Shown here: positions 1-6,200 of the stretch, one piece after another
Layout of the letters: each line of letters starts with the position of its first letter
How positions within the stretch are numbered: the stretch's first letter is position 1
From: Campylobacteraceae bacterium
GTDB lineage: Bacteria; Campylobacterota; Campylobacteria; Campylobacterales; Sulfurovaceae
Assembly (NCBI GenBank): GCA_027063105.1
Contig: JAMOSL010000140.1
Location: 1-7,382, forward strand
DNA length: 7,382 bases
Direction of reading: 5' to 3'
Position numbers and translations under genes: made by a program
The notes under the pieces: model-generated
Databases searched by the model: none
What the model saw: only the letters and a program-made list of their open reading frames with translations
What the model was told of the DNA's origin: nothing

Positions 1-117
1 TTATGTAAAGCATCTAAAATCTATAAAGTAATTGTGCATGATTATTGCTTGATGGATAATCATTATCATCTATTAATAGAAACTACAAGTGAAAATTTAC
101 CACTCTTTATGCGACAA
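1..117 (+). pseudogene. RAYT/IS200-like Y1 transposase, HUH-containing 5' fragment
   Basis: Frame 1 reads from the window edge through the motif LMDNHYHLLIE to FMRQ. The two histidines of the HUH motif (HYH) are codons 61-63 and 67-69, which coordinate the metal in single-strand-acting Y1 transposases of the Transposase_17/REP-associated group. After codon 115-117 (Q) the frame continues into proline/lysine-rich sequence unlike the family and stops within about 25 codons. The expected continuation (LNSNYAIYFNKK) is found at 7267, so this is the front part of a gene interrupted by about 7.15 kb. The true N-terminus lies outside the window. The junction at 117/118 is inferred from family resemblance and could be off by a few bases. 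Confidence 0.82.
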
Positions 118-148
118 ACGCCCCCACGCAAACCGAAGCAAAATATCA

Positions 149-319
149 ATGGAGACCTCAACCCTACAAAACCAACCAAAAATAGACTCCAAAGATAGAA
201 AAATTTTAGAAAAGATGCATAAAATTTTACAAAAAGAGAGCAGTCCAAAAGAGAAAATTAGAGATGAATACTCTGAAGTTATTAATGAAATTTTGGTTTA
301 TAGAAATAGGATACTATAA
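149..319 (+). CDS. Small hypothetical protein (56 aa), possibly a truncated gene's 3' end
   Basis: This 56-codon ORF starts at ATG 149; the frame is open back to an ATG at 89, but that stretch lies in RAYT DNA and reads differently there. The product is hydrophilic and predicted helical, rich in K and E (a DSKDRKILEKMHKILQKE-type helix). There is no recognisable domain and only a weak ribosome site. The last ten codons (ILVYRNRIL, then stop) recur at 6036-6068 as ILVYKNRIL, then stop. Most differences are synonymous (ATT/ATA, TAT/TAC, AGG/AGA, CTA/TTA, TAA/TGA) and one is R/K, which argues that this frame is or was genuinely translated. The ORF may be the surviving 3' part of a longer gene cut at the left junction. 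Function unknown. Confidence 0.45.
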   Translation: METSTLQNQPKIDSKDRKILEKMHKILQKESSPKEKIRDEYSEVINEILVYRNRIL

Positions 320-348
320 TATAATAGTGTTTGAAGAGAGGAGTTAAA
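288..348 (+). repeat. 61-bp direct repeat, left copy
   Basis: It aligns without gaps to 6037-6097 (offset 5749), with 53 of 61 bases identical and a perfect 19-bp core, AATAGTGTTTGAAGAGAGG, at 323-341. It covers the last codons of the 149-319 ORF and the DNA just after its stop. It also contains a promoter-like pair on the plus strand: TTGGTT at 293-298, 16 bp, TATAAT at 315-320. The two copies bracket the cargo genes in the same orientation, like attachment-site or recombination repeats. The alternative is that both are right-end remnants of related tnpB elements. Confidence 0.75.
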
Positions 349-354
349 TCCTCT
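337..354. terminator. Hairpin downstream of the nuclease operon, possible terminator
   Basis: AGAGGA (337-342), six-base loop, TCCTCT (349-354) form a perfect 6-bp stem about 40 bp after the stop of the leftward nuclease gene and about 20 bp after the stop of the rightward 149-319 ORF. It could end transcription from both sides, but no U-tract follows in either direction, so it is a weak call. The second repeat copy lacks the matching right arm. Confidence 0.3.
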
Positions 355-394
355 TAGAATATTTAAGTATTAGGATAAGTTCTATCATAAAAAA

Positions 395-1330
395 TTAATT
401 ATTATTTATCTCCATCTTATACCAAGATACTATATCTTTATGAAAATCATTTTTTGGATTATTTATATTAATTTTGTGATTACCATTAAAATTTATTTTC
501 ATCTTTTCTTTTCCTTTTATATTAGAGGTTAAAATTTTTCCATTGTTATCATTTATTTTTTTTACTGAGATTACTAAATTATTATTATTTACTTTTAAAT
601 TCCATAATATTGCTTTATAATTATTACTTTCGATATATCTATTAATAGTTTTATACTCTTTATTATTTGGGTATTTTTTTTCTAAAGTATCTATCTTTTT
701 AGAAAGCCATTGCTTACTCATTTGCCTACCATGATTTGTGTTTCCTAAAGTACTTTTATTATACTTACTTTCTACAACCATAATATCAATAATCAAACCA
801 GCTTTTCTTTTTATAAAAATTCCATCTATACCATTTCTTCCAATTTCTCCTTCAATTTTACTCCATCCCATGGATTTAAAGTATTTATTCATAATATTTT
901 CGCTAATACCACCAATCCTATGATTTATCTCAACTAAACTCATATTGGGATATTTTGATGCTATTTTAATATGCATTGGAGATTTATTCATTAAACTACT
1001 ATATTCTTCTAAATTACAAGATGGATATTTTAGACATCTAAGAAGTAATTTATCACCATTTTTAATATTCTTAAAGATTTTAATATATTTAAATTGTTCT
1101 ATAAAATTAACTCTATTTTCCTTTAAAGCTAATTTTATTAAAGTTTGTATATTTTCAATCTTGGTTGCAGAAATCAACATGGTTTGAGTAACTTGATTTA
1201 ATTTATCTGCTTTAGTAATTAAATTTATATTGTCTATTTGTAGCACTCTTTTAGTGTATACTCCACCCGTTATAATATTAGCAAAAATTGTACTATTAAT
1301 TATTATAAAAAATAATAATATTTTTCTCAT
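395..1330 (-). CDS. Secreted protein with PD-(D/E)XK (restriction-fold) nuclease domain, candidate toxin
   Basis: This 311-aa protein has an N-terminal signal peptide (MRKILLFFIIINSTIFA, probable cleavage near residue 17), so it should act in the periplasm or outside the cell. Residues 20-90 are helical. C99 and C105 could form a disulfide. Residues 140-210 carry the ordered hallmarks of a restriction-endonuclease fold: a helix with E144 (ISENIMNKYFKSMGW), D169 in GRNGIDGIFIK, E187-x-K189 in VVESKYN, and a following Q203/W208 in GRQMSKQW. This layout is common in Tox-REase-type polymorphic toxin nucleases and in Mrr-like enzymes. The Asn-rich C-terminal 70 residues are unassigned. The ATG overlaps the stop of the upstream gene (ATGA, 1327-1330) with AGGAAG as ribosome site, so translation is coupled. 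No cytoplasmic immunity gene is evident. Nuclease activity is inferred from motifs only. Confidence 0.8.
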   Translation of the reverse strand: MRKILLFFIIINSTIFANIITGGVYTKRVLQIDNINLITKADKLNQVTQTMLISATKIENIQTLIKLALKENRVNFIEQFKYIKIFKNIKNGDKLLLRCLKYPSCNLEEYSSLMNKSPMHIKIASKYPNMSLVEINHRIGGISENIMNKYFKSMGWSKIEGEIGRNGIDGIFIKRKAGLIIDIMVVESKYNKSTLGNTNHGRQMSKQWLSKKIDTLEKKYPNNKEYKTINRYIESNNYKAILWNLKVNNNNLVISVKKINDNNGKILTSNIKGKEKMKINFNGNHKININNPKNDFHKDIVSWYKMEINNN

Positions 1331-1740
1331 TTATTACTTCCTAAATATTGTTCTCTAATCTGTTTCATCTCTTCTTTATTTTCTTTATCTATATCATTTA
1401 TAATTTCAATATATATTTCATTTGCACTATTTCGCATGTTTTGTGAAAAAAGAGAGTTTGCTATACCTAATTGGACTATATGCTTTAACTGTTTTCCAAA
1501 AAAATGCTTTTGTAATAAACCAAGCTCATTATAGGTCTTTTTATAATATTTTTCTGCCTTAATATATTGTTTATTATTAAAGTAAAATGTGGCTGTTCGA
1601 TAGAATACTCCTGATAAATTATAACTTGTTAAATACTTATCAGAATCAAAATTATTTTCTGCTTTTTTAACTAATGATATAATTTTTGATTCATTTTTAA
1701 TAAAATTTCTATTTCCTAATATATTAATATACAATATTAT
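1327..1740 (-). pseudogene. C-terminal (TPR-like) part of IS-disrupted exported protein
   Basis: This is the downstream half of the gene whose front is at 3207-4171. Removing the IS4 element and one ATTAT copy makes the frame continue as AIEPI-ILYINILGNRNF, giving a 457-aa protein of which this part supplies about 135 residues. The segment is helical with TPR-like pairs (FYRTATFYFNNKQYIKAEKYYKKTY; residues with A/Y/F at repeat positions), so it probably binds partner proteins. On its own it could only start at TTG 1732-1734 without a good ribosome site. Its stop overlaps the nuclease start by ATGA. Loss of the native promoter connection may also reduce expression of the nuclease gene. Confidence 0.8.
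1736..1740. repeat. IS4 target duplication ATTAT, left copy
   Basis: ATTAT directly precedes the IS terminus at 1741 and recurs directly after the other terminus at 3207-3211. This is the 5-bp duplication expected from a cut-and-paste DDE insertion. Keeping one copy restores the reading frame of the disrupted gene. Confidence 0.85.
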
Positions 1741-1806
1741 ACTGAAAACTACGGAAAAATCTAAACCTAATAAAAAATATGCTTTAATACAGGGAAAAGA
1801 GAACTA

Positions 1807-3176
1807 ATGACCTTACCTAAATATATCAAGAAGTTAACAAACCTATTTAGCAATAAAAGAACAAAAGCCAAAACAGAGAGTTTAACAAAAAAATAATAGA
1901 GCATAAAACACCAAAGATATATGCAATAAGTGCAGATAGAAATGAATATGAGAGGAATAAAACATTGCTAGATAATTCACTAAATGAAGTATTAGATGAC
2001 AAGAAGATATCAGAGGCTCTAAAAGAGAATAGTATAGAAAAGTTCTCTGGAAAGAAGAGGCTTTATCTTCCATCAGACCATTGTGATATAAGAAAAAAAC
2101 ATTCTTGGAAGATGGAGAATATTGGTAAAGTACTCGATCTAAACAAGAAAGTAATTAATGGATTTTCAACATTGGCATCAATAGTAATAGATGAGAATAA
2201 GCGTGATGTGACATTAATGGATATAAGTGTTTTTAGCAATAAAGAAAAGCGATTTATCAAGCAAGATGAGCTAAAAGATTATGAGAATGGAAAGATAGAA
2301 GATAAGAGCAGAGAAGAAGAGATTAAATCATTGGTAGATGAAGATAAACATATAAATCTGACTCTTTCACTTATACGACAATCCAAACAAGTAAGTGAGA
2401 TATTAAAGGTAGCAAACCCCGATATATCGTTATGTCATATACATGATAGGTTTGCAGATATGAATGAATATCTTGAACATATTGACCAAAATCTGCAAGA
2501 TGAATTTGTGATAAGAGCTACAAAAACAAGAGTCTCAAATCAGACAAAATTAAATGAAAAAGGCAATATTGTAAAGGTAAAACTTATAGATTCAAAGTTT
2601 GCAAATAGAGAGAGTAAATTGATAGATAAGCTAAGATTAAAAGGTAAAATTTATGAACAAGCAAAATCTATTATTGAGTGGGATAGAGTTAAAATTAATA
2701 AGAATTGGTATACAGCAGTTCGGATTACTTTAAAAAAAAGAGATGGTGAAAATATTTTTCCAAACCCTATGTTGTTGATTTCAAATATCAAAGTCAACTC
2801 TTATATTCAAGCTAAAGAGATCTATTATATCTATCTATTGCGTAGTAAAATTGAAGCTGTTTTTAAATTTTTAAAAGATGTTTTAGGTTGGGAAGAGTTT
2901 CAAGTTAGAGATTGGGAATCTATCAAAAATATTATTGCTTTGAGTTTCTTTATTGGCAACTATTTTTATGAGATAGAATCTTCTTTAATTGAACATCCAA
3001 CTATTGAAATAATCTGTCAATTAGGTGATGGGAAAGGTACTGTTAGCCGTTTTTACTTTTTACAGGGTCTAAAAAAACTGTTAATTGCTCAAAGTGTGTT
3101 CCAATTTAAGGAAGATAAAGGGATTTCAGATGATGCTTGGAGGGAAATTACTGATTTTGCTGGTATTGGAGAGTAA
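1807..3176 (+). CDS. IS4-family DDE transposase, N-terminus in another frame (A7 frameshift)
   Basis: The main frame encodes 403 aa from TTG 1965 and stays open back to codon 1854. Catalytic residues, numbered from 1965, are D38 in LPSDHCDIRKKHSWKMENIG, D161 in HIHDRFADMNEYL, and E297 within YLLRSKIEAVFKFLK. The last gives the exact IS4 signature Y290-(2)-R293-(3)-E297-(6)-K304. No ATG lies at a sensible place in that frame. An ATG at 1807 opens a 29-codon frame (MTLPKYIKKLTNLF) that runs into a run of seven A (1887-1893) followed by TAATAG. A -1 shift there joins it to the main frame (TKK-IIEHKTPKIYAISAD), giving about 456 aa. This is either programmed -1 slippage or an inactivating indel. 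The sequence alone cannot decide, but the remaining protein is complete to its stop. Confidence 0.85.
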
Positions 3177-3187
3177 TGGGTGTTCTT

Positions 3188-3206
3188 TTTTTCCGTAGTT
3201 TTCAGT
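3188..3206. repeat. IS4 right terminal inverted repeat
   Basis: The reverse complement is identical to 1741-1759 over 19 bases, ACTGAAAACTACGGAAAAA. It is followed immediately by the ATTAT duplication at 3207-3211. Confidence 0.92.
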
Positions 3207-4171
3207 ATTATAGGTTCAATTGCATAAGAATTTTTTGCTATAGCAATATTTAAATATCCTAAACTTCTATCTATATCTCCTTTTGATAAATAATTTAAAG
3301 CATTAAGATAATCTAAAAAGGATGTATTATCTAAATCAGATTTATCTATTTTTAAAAGAGCTGTATCAAATAACTCATATTCACTATTATTCCAAGCAAA
3401 TAATGAAAGAACAAGTAAATCCTCTTGATTATCTTCTTTTGTTATATGCTTTTTTAAAAGATTAATAGCATCTTTATTATATTTTTCTTTTAATGTGAAT
3501 AATGATTTCTGTTTTCTAAAGTCATTATCTTCTATAGCATCACTCATATCTTCATTTATTTGATAAAATCTATCTACCAAAACTCTTGTATCTTTAGAAC
3601 CTAAATTTTGTGGTATTCTCATCTTTACTTTATACTCTAAATTATTTGTCTCTTCATTCTTGAAGAAAATTACACCATCTAAACTCATAGCTGTAACAGA
3701 AGCCATAACACTCGCTTTTCCTAAAAGAGATAGAGAAGAAAATGTTGATGTAGCACCTCCAATTGTACCAATAGATATACCATTCAAAATTGATGCACCA
3801 AGTATTGCATTTCCTCCAAACCAACTACCTATAGTAGATAATCCAGACATATAAGCACCTGCTCCACCACCTCCTACCCAAGTTGCAATACTACTAGCAC
3901 CAATTGCAGATGCAGGAGCACCTGCACCTGCTGTAAAATATGTAAAAGTACCTGCTCCTACAATAGTAGCACTCATTATTATAAAACTAAAATAACTTTT
4001 TTGATATATTACTTTAGGATAAACATGTGCAAAATCTATATCTTCTAAATGTTTATCTTTCCAAAATATAGCCTGATTTATATATGCTTTTGATGAGTCT
4101 AAAACTCCTGCATTTATAGGTTTTATAGATAGGTATATTATTGAAATTATAGATAGTAATAATCTCTTCAT
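3207..4171 (-). pseudogene. N-terminal part of IS-disrupted exported Gly/Ala-rich membrane protein
   Basis: It starts at ATG 4169-4171 behind a strong GAGGGG ribosome site. Residues 1-21 are a signal peptide (MKRLLLSIISIIYLSIKPINA). Residues 63-170 form a long hydrophobic Gly/Ala-rich region (GAGAPASAIG, WVGGGGAGAYMSG, WFGGNAILGASILNG, ISIGTIGG) resembling glycine-zipper membrane helices. Residues 200-320 are helical, TPR-like. Native sequence ends at P320 (codon 3212-3214); any longer ORF to 3089 reads into IS4 DNA. Joined to 1327-1735 in frame, the original protein was about 457 aa. It lies 44 bp after the 184-aa gene and directly precedes the nuclease, so it was the middle gene of the operon. 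A membrane or pore-forming partner of the nuclease is plausible but unproven. I do not recognise a named family. Confidence 0.85.
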
Positions 4172-4215
4172 TTTACCCCTCTTTGTATTAAGTAATTAAT
4201 CTATATCTAATAAAA

Positions 4216-4770
4216 TTACATAGAGATATTTAAATCATTTTGAATAGATAAGATATTACCATATTCTATAGACATATTTGCTCTATCTTTCCAATAACTT
4301 TGTTTAAAGGTATTAAATTTATTTCTATATGGTAGCTGTTTAGGTTTAATATATTTAGGTATTTTATATACTTTTGATAAGTTAGCTGTAGAATAATATT
4401 GATAGTTATGGATTATATAAGGTACACCTAGCTCAACTATACCAATAAGACCTACAGCTATTACAGCTGTTTCCAATAACGACTCAATTGCTATAGCTCT
4501 ATAAGGATTGGATTTCTTATAATCTCCATAATTTCTACTCACTAACTCTTTTTTATTTGACCAATAATTATAAGTCTTTGTCTGCTTATAAGTTTTATCA
4601 ATATACCAAAAATCTATAGCTTTATGTACAAATTTTTTATTTGACCAGTAACGATATGTTTTTGTCTGCTTGTAAGTTTTATCAACATGCCAAAATTTTA
4701 CTGCATTATCTAAAATATCAGCATTCATATTAACAACAATAATAGCTGTTATCATTATATATTTAATCAT
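4216..4770 (-). CDS. Exported repeat protein with one membrane segment, unknown function
   Basis: This is the 184-aa first gene of the leftward operon. ATG 4768-4770 follows a strong GAGGAG site. Residues 1-17 look like a signal peptide (MIKYIMITAIIVVNMNA). Residues 23-50 and 51-78 are tandem 28-aa repeats sharing 19 identical positions, including DKTYKQTKTY and YWSNKK. Residues 93-122 include a hydrophobic helix (TAVIAVGLIGIVELGVPYII). The rest is basic and aromatic-rich. The start of the mature region (ADILDNAVKFW) faintly echoes that of the next gene (AGVLDSSKAYINQAIFW), which could be shared ancestry or a shared export or interaction element. No known family was recognised; the role is presumably tied to the downstream membrane protein and nuclease. 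Confidence 0.75.
   Translation of the reverse strand: MIKYIMITAIIVVNMNADILDNAVKFWHVDKTYKQTKTYRYWSNKKFVHKAIDFWYIDKTYKQTKTYNYWSNKKELVSRNYGDYKKSNPYRAIAIESLLETAVIAVGLIGIVELGVPYIIHNYQYYSTANLSKVYKIPKYIKPKQLPYRNKFNTFKQSYWKDRANMSIEYGNILSIQNDLNISM
4537..4704 (-). repeat. Two tandem 84-bp in-frame repeats
   Basis: Units 4704-4621 and 4620-4537 (minus strand) encode the 28-aa repeats of the 184-aa protein. Both contain near-identical stretches coding DKTYKQTKTY and YWSNKK. The length is a multiple of three, so copy number can change without shifting the frame. Confidence 0.85.
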
Positions 4771-4830
4771 AAGTTACTCCTCGTATAATATATACTTACA
4801 GTATATCAAAAAAATATGAAAAATCAAATA
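4771..4830 (-). promoter_or_regulatory. Operon promoter region with palindromic candidate operator
   Basis: A near-perfect dyad, ATATACT-TAC-AGTATAT (4790-4806, 7-bp arms, 3-bp centre), lies 20-36 bp before the ATG of the exported operon. It overlaps AT-rich -10-like sequence (TATATTATAC on the minus strand). GAGGAG follows as ribosome site. The position suits repression by the adjacent XRE protein, but binding is inferred. Confidence 0.5.
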
Positions 4831-4908
4831 ACCAAAAATTTTCAAACTAAAAAATAGATTTAAATTAAAAATTAAGATTGAATAGTAGTGAGAAATTCCT
4901 TAAATAAT

Positions 4909-5298
4909 CTAACATATATTTTTAACACCTTCATCATAATTTACTTTAAATGTTTGAAGGGTATTTGTAATATGTTCAATCATATTTTTAGGTGCATAAG
5001 GAAGTAAATTTAGAATATCTCGTGCTTCTTTTGAATATCGTATATTATATTCACTTGCATATTCAAGTTCAAAACTAAAAAGTTCTTGTTCTGTAACCTC
5101 TAGCACTTCTGCAATATAGGGAATAAGTTCTACTTTTAGTTCTCTTTTCCCATTAAGATAACCATAAATAGTCTGCTCACTTGGAATATTACCTGTACTC
5201 TTTAATTTTGGTTCAAGAGATTGTAATTTATGTACAAAGTCTTTCTTTTGTAAACTTTTTTCTTTTATCAAATAATTAATTTTATCTATAATTTCCAT
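4909..5298 (-). CDS. XRE-family helix-turn-helix transcriptional regulator
   Basis: The protein has 129 aa. Residues 1-75 fit a Cro/C1-type HTH: helices from IIDKINYLIKEK and KKDFVHKLQ, recognition-helix region PSEQTIYGYLNGKREL, then LIPYIAEVLEVTEQELF. The C-terminal 50 residues (YSKEARDILNLLPYAPKNMIEHITNTL) probably form a dimerisation or sensing helix pair; there is no peptidase (S24) domain. The gene lies upstream of, and codirectional with, the exported operon, 138 bp from its first gene, and divergent from the small secreted pair. It most likely regulates itself and one or both flanking units through the palindromes nearby. Its ribosome site is weak. Confidence 0.85.
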   Translation of the reverse strand: MEIIDKINYLIKEKSLQKKDFVHKLQSLEPKLKSTGNIPSEQTIYGYLNGKRELKVELIPYIAEVLEVTEQELFSFELEYASEYNIRYSKEARDILNLLPYAPKNMIEHITNTLQTFKVNYDEGVKNIC

Positions 5299-5428
5299 CT
5301 TTATTTATCCATTTTGAATAAGATAATTCATATTTTAAGTAAAATATAACTTGATATAGGATATTGTTATCCGTTACGGAAAATAATAGAATTTATTAAG
5401 TTTCATAATTAAAAATTTAGGAGATAAT
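5299..5428. promoter_or_regulatory. Divergent promoter region with overlapping dyads
   Basis: This 130-bp spacer lies between the XRE gene and the rightward secreted pair. It holds GGATA-TTGT-TATCC (5359-5372) overlapping TCCGT-T-ACGGA (5370-5380), both perfect 5-bp-arm dyads in otherwise very AT-rich DNA, which suits a repressor operator. A -10-like CATAAT and a strong AGGAG site precede the ATG at 5429. Confidence 0.5.
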
Positions 5429-5629
5429 ATGAAGAAAATGATTTTAGGTTTAATTATATCAGTGATATTATCAGTATCTGCAAATGCATATACTATTGGA
5501 GAGGCATATGCAACTTTAGTAAGTTGTACTTGGGGGCAATATGGATATAAATATGGAAATATTGGAATATACAAGGTAAATGGAAAAATGTACCAAATAT
5601 TTTTTGGAAGCAACACTTGTGAATATTAA
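5429..5629 (+). CDS. Small secreted protein (66 aa), unknown function
   Basis: ATG 5429 follows a strong AGGAG ribosome site. Residues 1-20 are a clear Sec signal peptide (MKKMILGLIISVILSVSANA). The mature part of about 46 residues is aromatic and glycine-rich (CTWGQYGYKYGNIGIYKV, then IFFGSNTCEY), with two cysteines (C33, C64) able to form a disulfide in the periplasm. This Tyr/Gly style with a terminal CEY reminds me of small periplasmic proteins of Campylobacterota, but I assign no family. Its end overlaps the next gene's start by 11 bp, so the two are probably translated together. It may be an accessory or protective periplasmic factor for the neighbouring exported nuclease operon; this is speculation from position only. 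Confidence 0.72.
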   Translation: MKKMILGLIISVILSVSANAYTIGEAYATLVSCTWGQYGYKYGNIGIYKVNGKMYQIFFGSNTCEY

Positions 5630-6026
5630 AAATATTATTTTTATATTAGGAATAAGTGGGTTATTTAATCTATTAACAGCAGATATTTTAGAGTGTCAAG
5701 ATGTTTATACATCAATAACTTCACAAAAAGGTAATCAGGAGTATAAAACAGAGAATACAAAAGGTAGAGGAAATACAAAATTATCTTTAGAATTTGTAGA
5801 AAAAGATGCTTATATAATTGTTGGAACAATAAAAACAAAATTACTTTTTATTAATAAAGGTTCAGGAGCAATGTATTTTATAGAAAAAACATCATCAGGT
5901 AATATTGATTTATTATCAATTTTTGATGATGGAACTTTATCAATTTTAAAATCATATGATATATTAGGAATGGCTAAAGCAAATGTTCAAACAATTTATA
6001 AGTGTATACTCACTAAGAAAAACTAA
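5619..6026 (+). CDS. Small exported beta-rich protein (135 aa), unknown function
   Basis: I choose GTG 5619 over ATG 5580. GGAAG at 5605-5609 is well spaced from it, and from here the product begins with a proper signal peptide (MNIKNIIFILGISGLFNLLTA). The 5580 start would add 13 residues that only re-read the upstream gene in another frame. The mature protein (DILECQDVYTS onward) alternates short beta-like strands (YIIVGTIKTKLLFIN, LLSIFDDGTLSILKSYD) and has a cysteine near each end (ECQ, YKC), suggesting one disulfide. This is a lipocalin/inhibitor-like appearance, but no family is assigned. The 11-bp overlap with the 66-aa gene indicates one operon. Confidence 0.72.
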   Translation: MNIKNIIFILGISGLFNLLTADILECQDVYTSITSQKGNQEYKTENTKGRGNTKLSLEFVEKDAYIIVGTIKTKLLFINKGSGAMYFIEKTSSGNIDLLSIFDDGTLSILKSYDILGMAKANVQTIYKCILTKKN

Positions 6027-6036
6027 GAAATAACCA

Positions 6037-6097
6037 AAATATTGGTTTACAAAAATAGAATATTATGATAGAATAGTGTTTGAAGAGAGGGGTTAAA
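6037..6097 (+). repeat. 61-bp direct repeat, right copy
   Basis: This is the partner of 288-348, with 53 of 61 bases identical and the 19-bp core at 6072-6090. It carries an orphan gene end, ILVYKNRIL plus TGA stop, with no open frame before it, and the promoter-like TTGGTT (6042-6047), 16 bp, TATGAT (6064-6069). An AACCAA/TTGGTT hairpin (6032-6047) overlaps its left edge. It separates the secreted pair from tnpB and marks the right edge of the cargo. Confidence 0.75.
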
Positions 6098-6200
6098 CCG
6101 TTCCATAAAACCTACTCAAACCTACTCATAATTAAGTATTTTTGATGTTTACTTCCTGCTTCAACGATACTGGTTAAATTTAAAAGACTAACTCCTAAAT
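6075..6200 (-). ncRNA. Possible omega-RNA / right-end region of the tnpB element
   Basis: TnpB proteins use an RNA made from the 3' end of tnpB and the element's right end. The corresponding stretch here is the last codons of tnpB, the 3' spacer with GGTTTAACC, and a possible end near CTTCAA at about 6080. Boundaries are guesses; no structure could be computed. The flank that would serve as guide falls inside the 61-bp repeat. Confidence 0.3.

Larger units (their letters stand above)
1741..3206 (+). mobile_element. IS4-family insertion sequence, 1466 bp
   Basis: The element is bounded by perfect 19-bp inverted repeats, ACTGAAAACTACGGAAAAA at 1741-1759 and its reverse complement at 3188-3206, with the 5-bp direct repeat ATTAT outside both ends. 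It carries a single transposase with the IS4 Y(2)R(3)E(6)K signature. Intact termini and an exact target duplication point to a recent insertion. It sits in the opposite orientation to the gene it interrupts. The size is typical for the family. Confidence 0.93.

Noticed and set aside
66..248. Minus-strand 60-aa hydrophobic ORF
   Set aside because: It spans the RAYT junction and lies antisense to RAYT and the 149-319 ORF; there is no ribosome site and its hydrophobicity is a mirror effect of AT-rich coding.
738..1187. Plus-strand ORFs opposite the nuclease gene
   Set aside because: Antisense shadows of a well-supported gene with signal peptide and catalytic motif; no ribosome sites.
1882..2260. 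Minus-strand ORFs inside the IS
   Set aside because: They overlap the transposase catalytic region on the other strand and have no features of their own.
3089..3206. C-terminal extension of the 360-codon minus ORF
   Set aside because: These codons lie inside the IS4 right end and are read-through, not native protein; the native part ends at 3212.
3660..3854. Plus-strand 64-aa ORF
   Set aside because: Antisense to the Gly/Ala-rich coding region; a shadow.
5374..5616. Minus-strand 80-aa ORF
   Set aside because: Antisense to the 66-aa secreted protein, which has a strong ribosome site and signal peptide.
6032..6047. AACCAA/TTGGTT hairpin as terminator of the secreted pair
   Set aside because: A 6-bp AT-rich stem with no U-tract; probably incidental to the repeat boundary.
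288..6097. CRISPR array
   Set aside because: Only two copies of the 61-bp repeat, 5.7 kb apart, with genes rather than spacers between; no cas genes.
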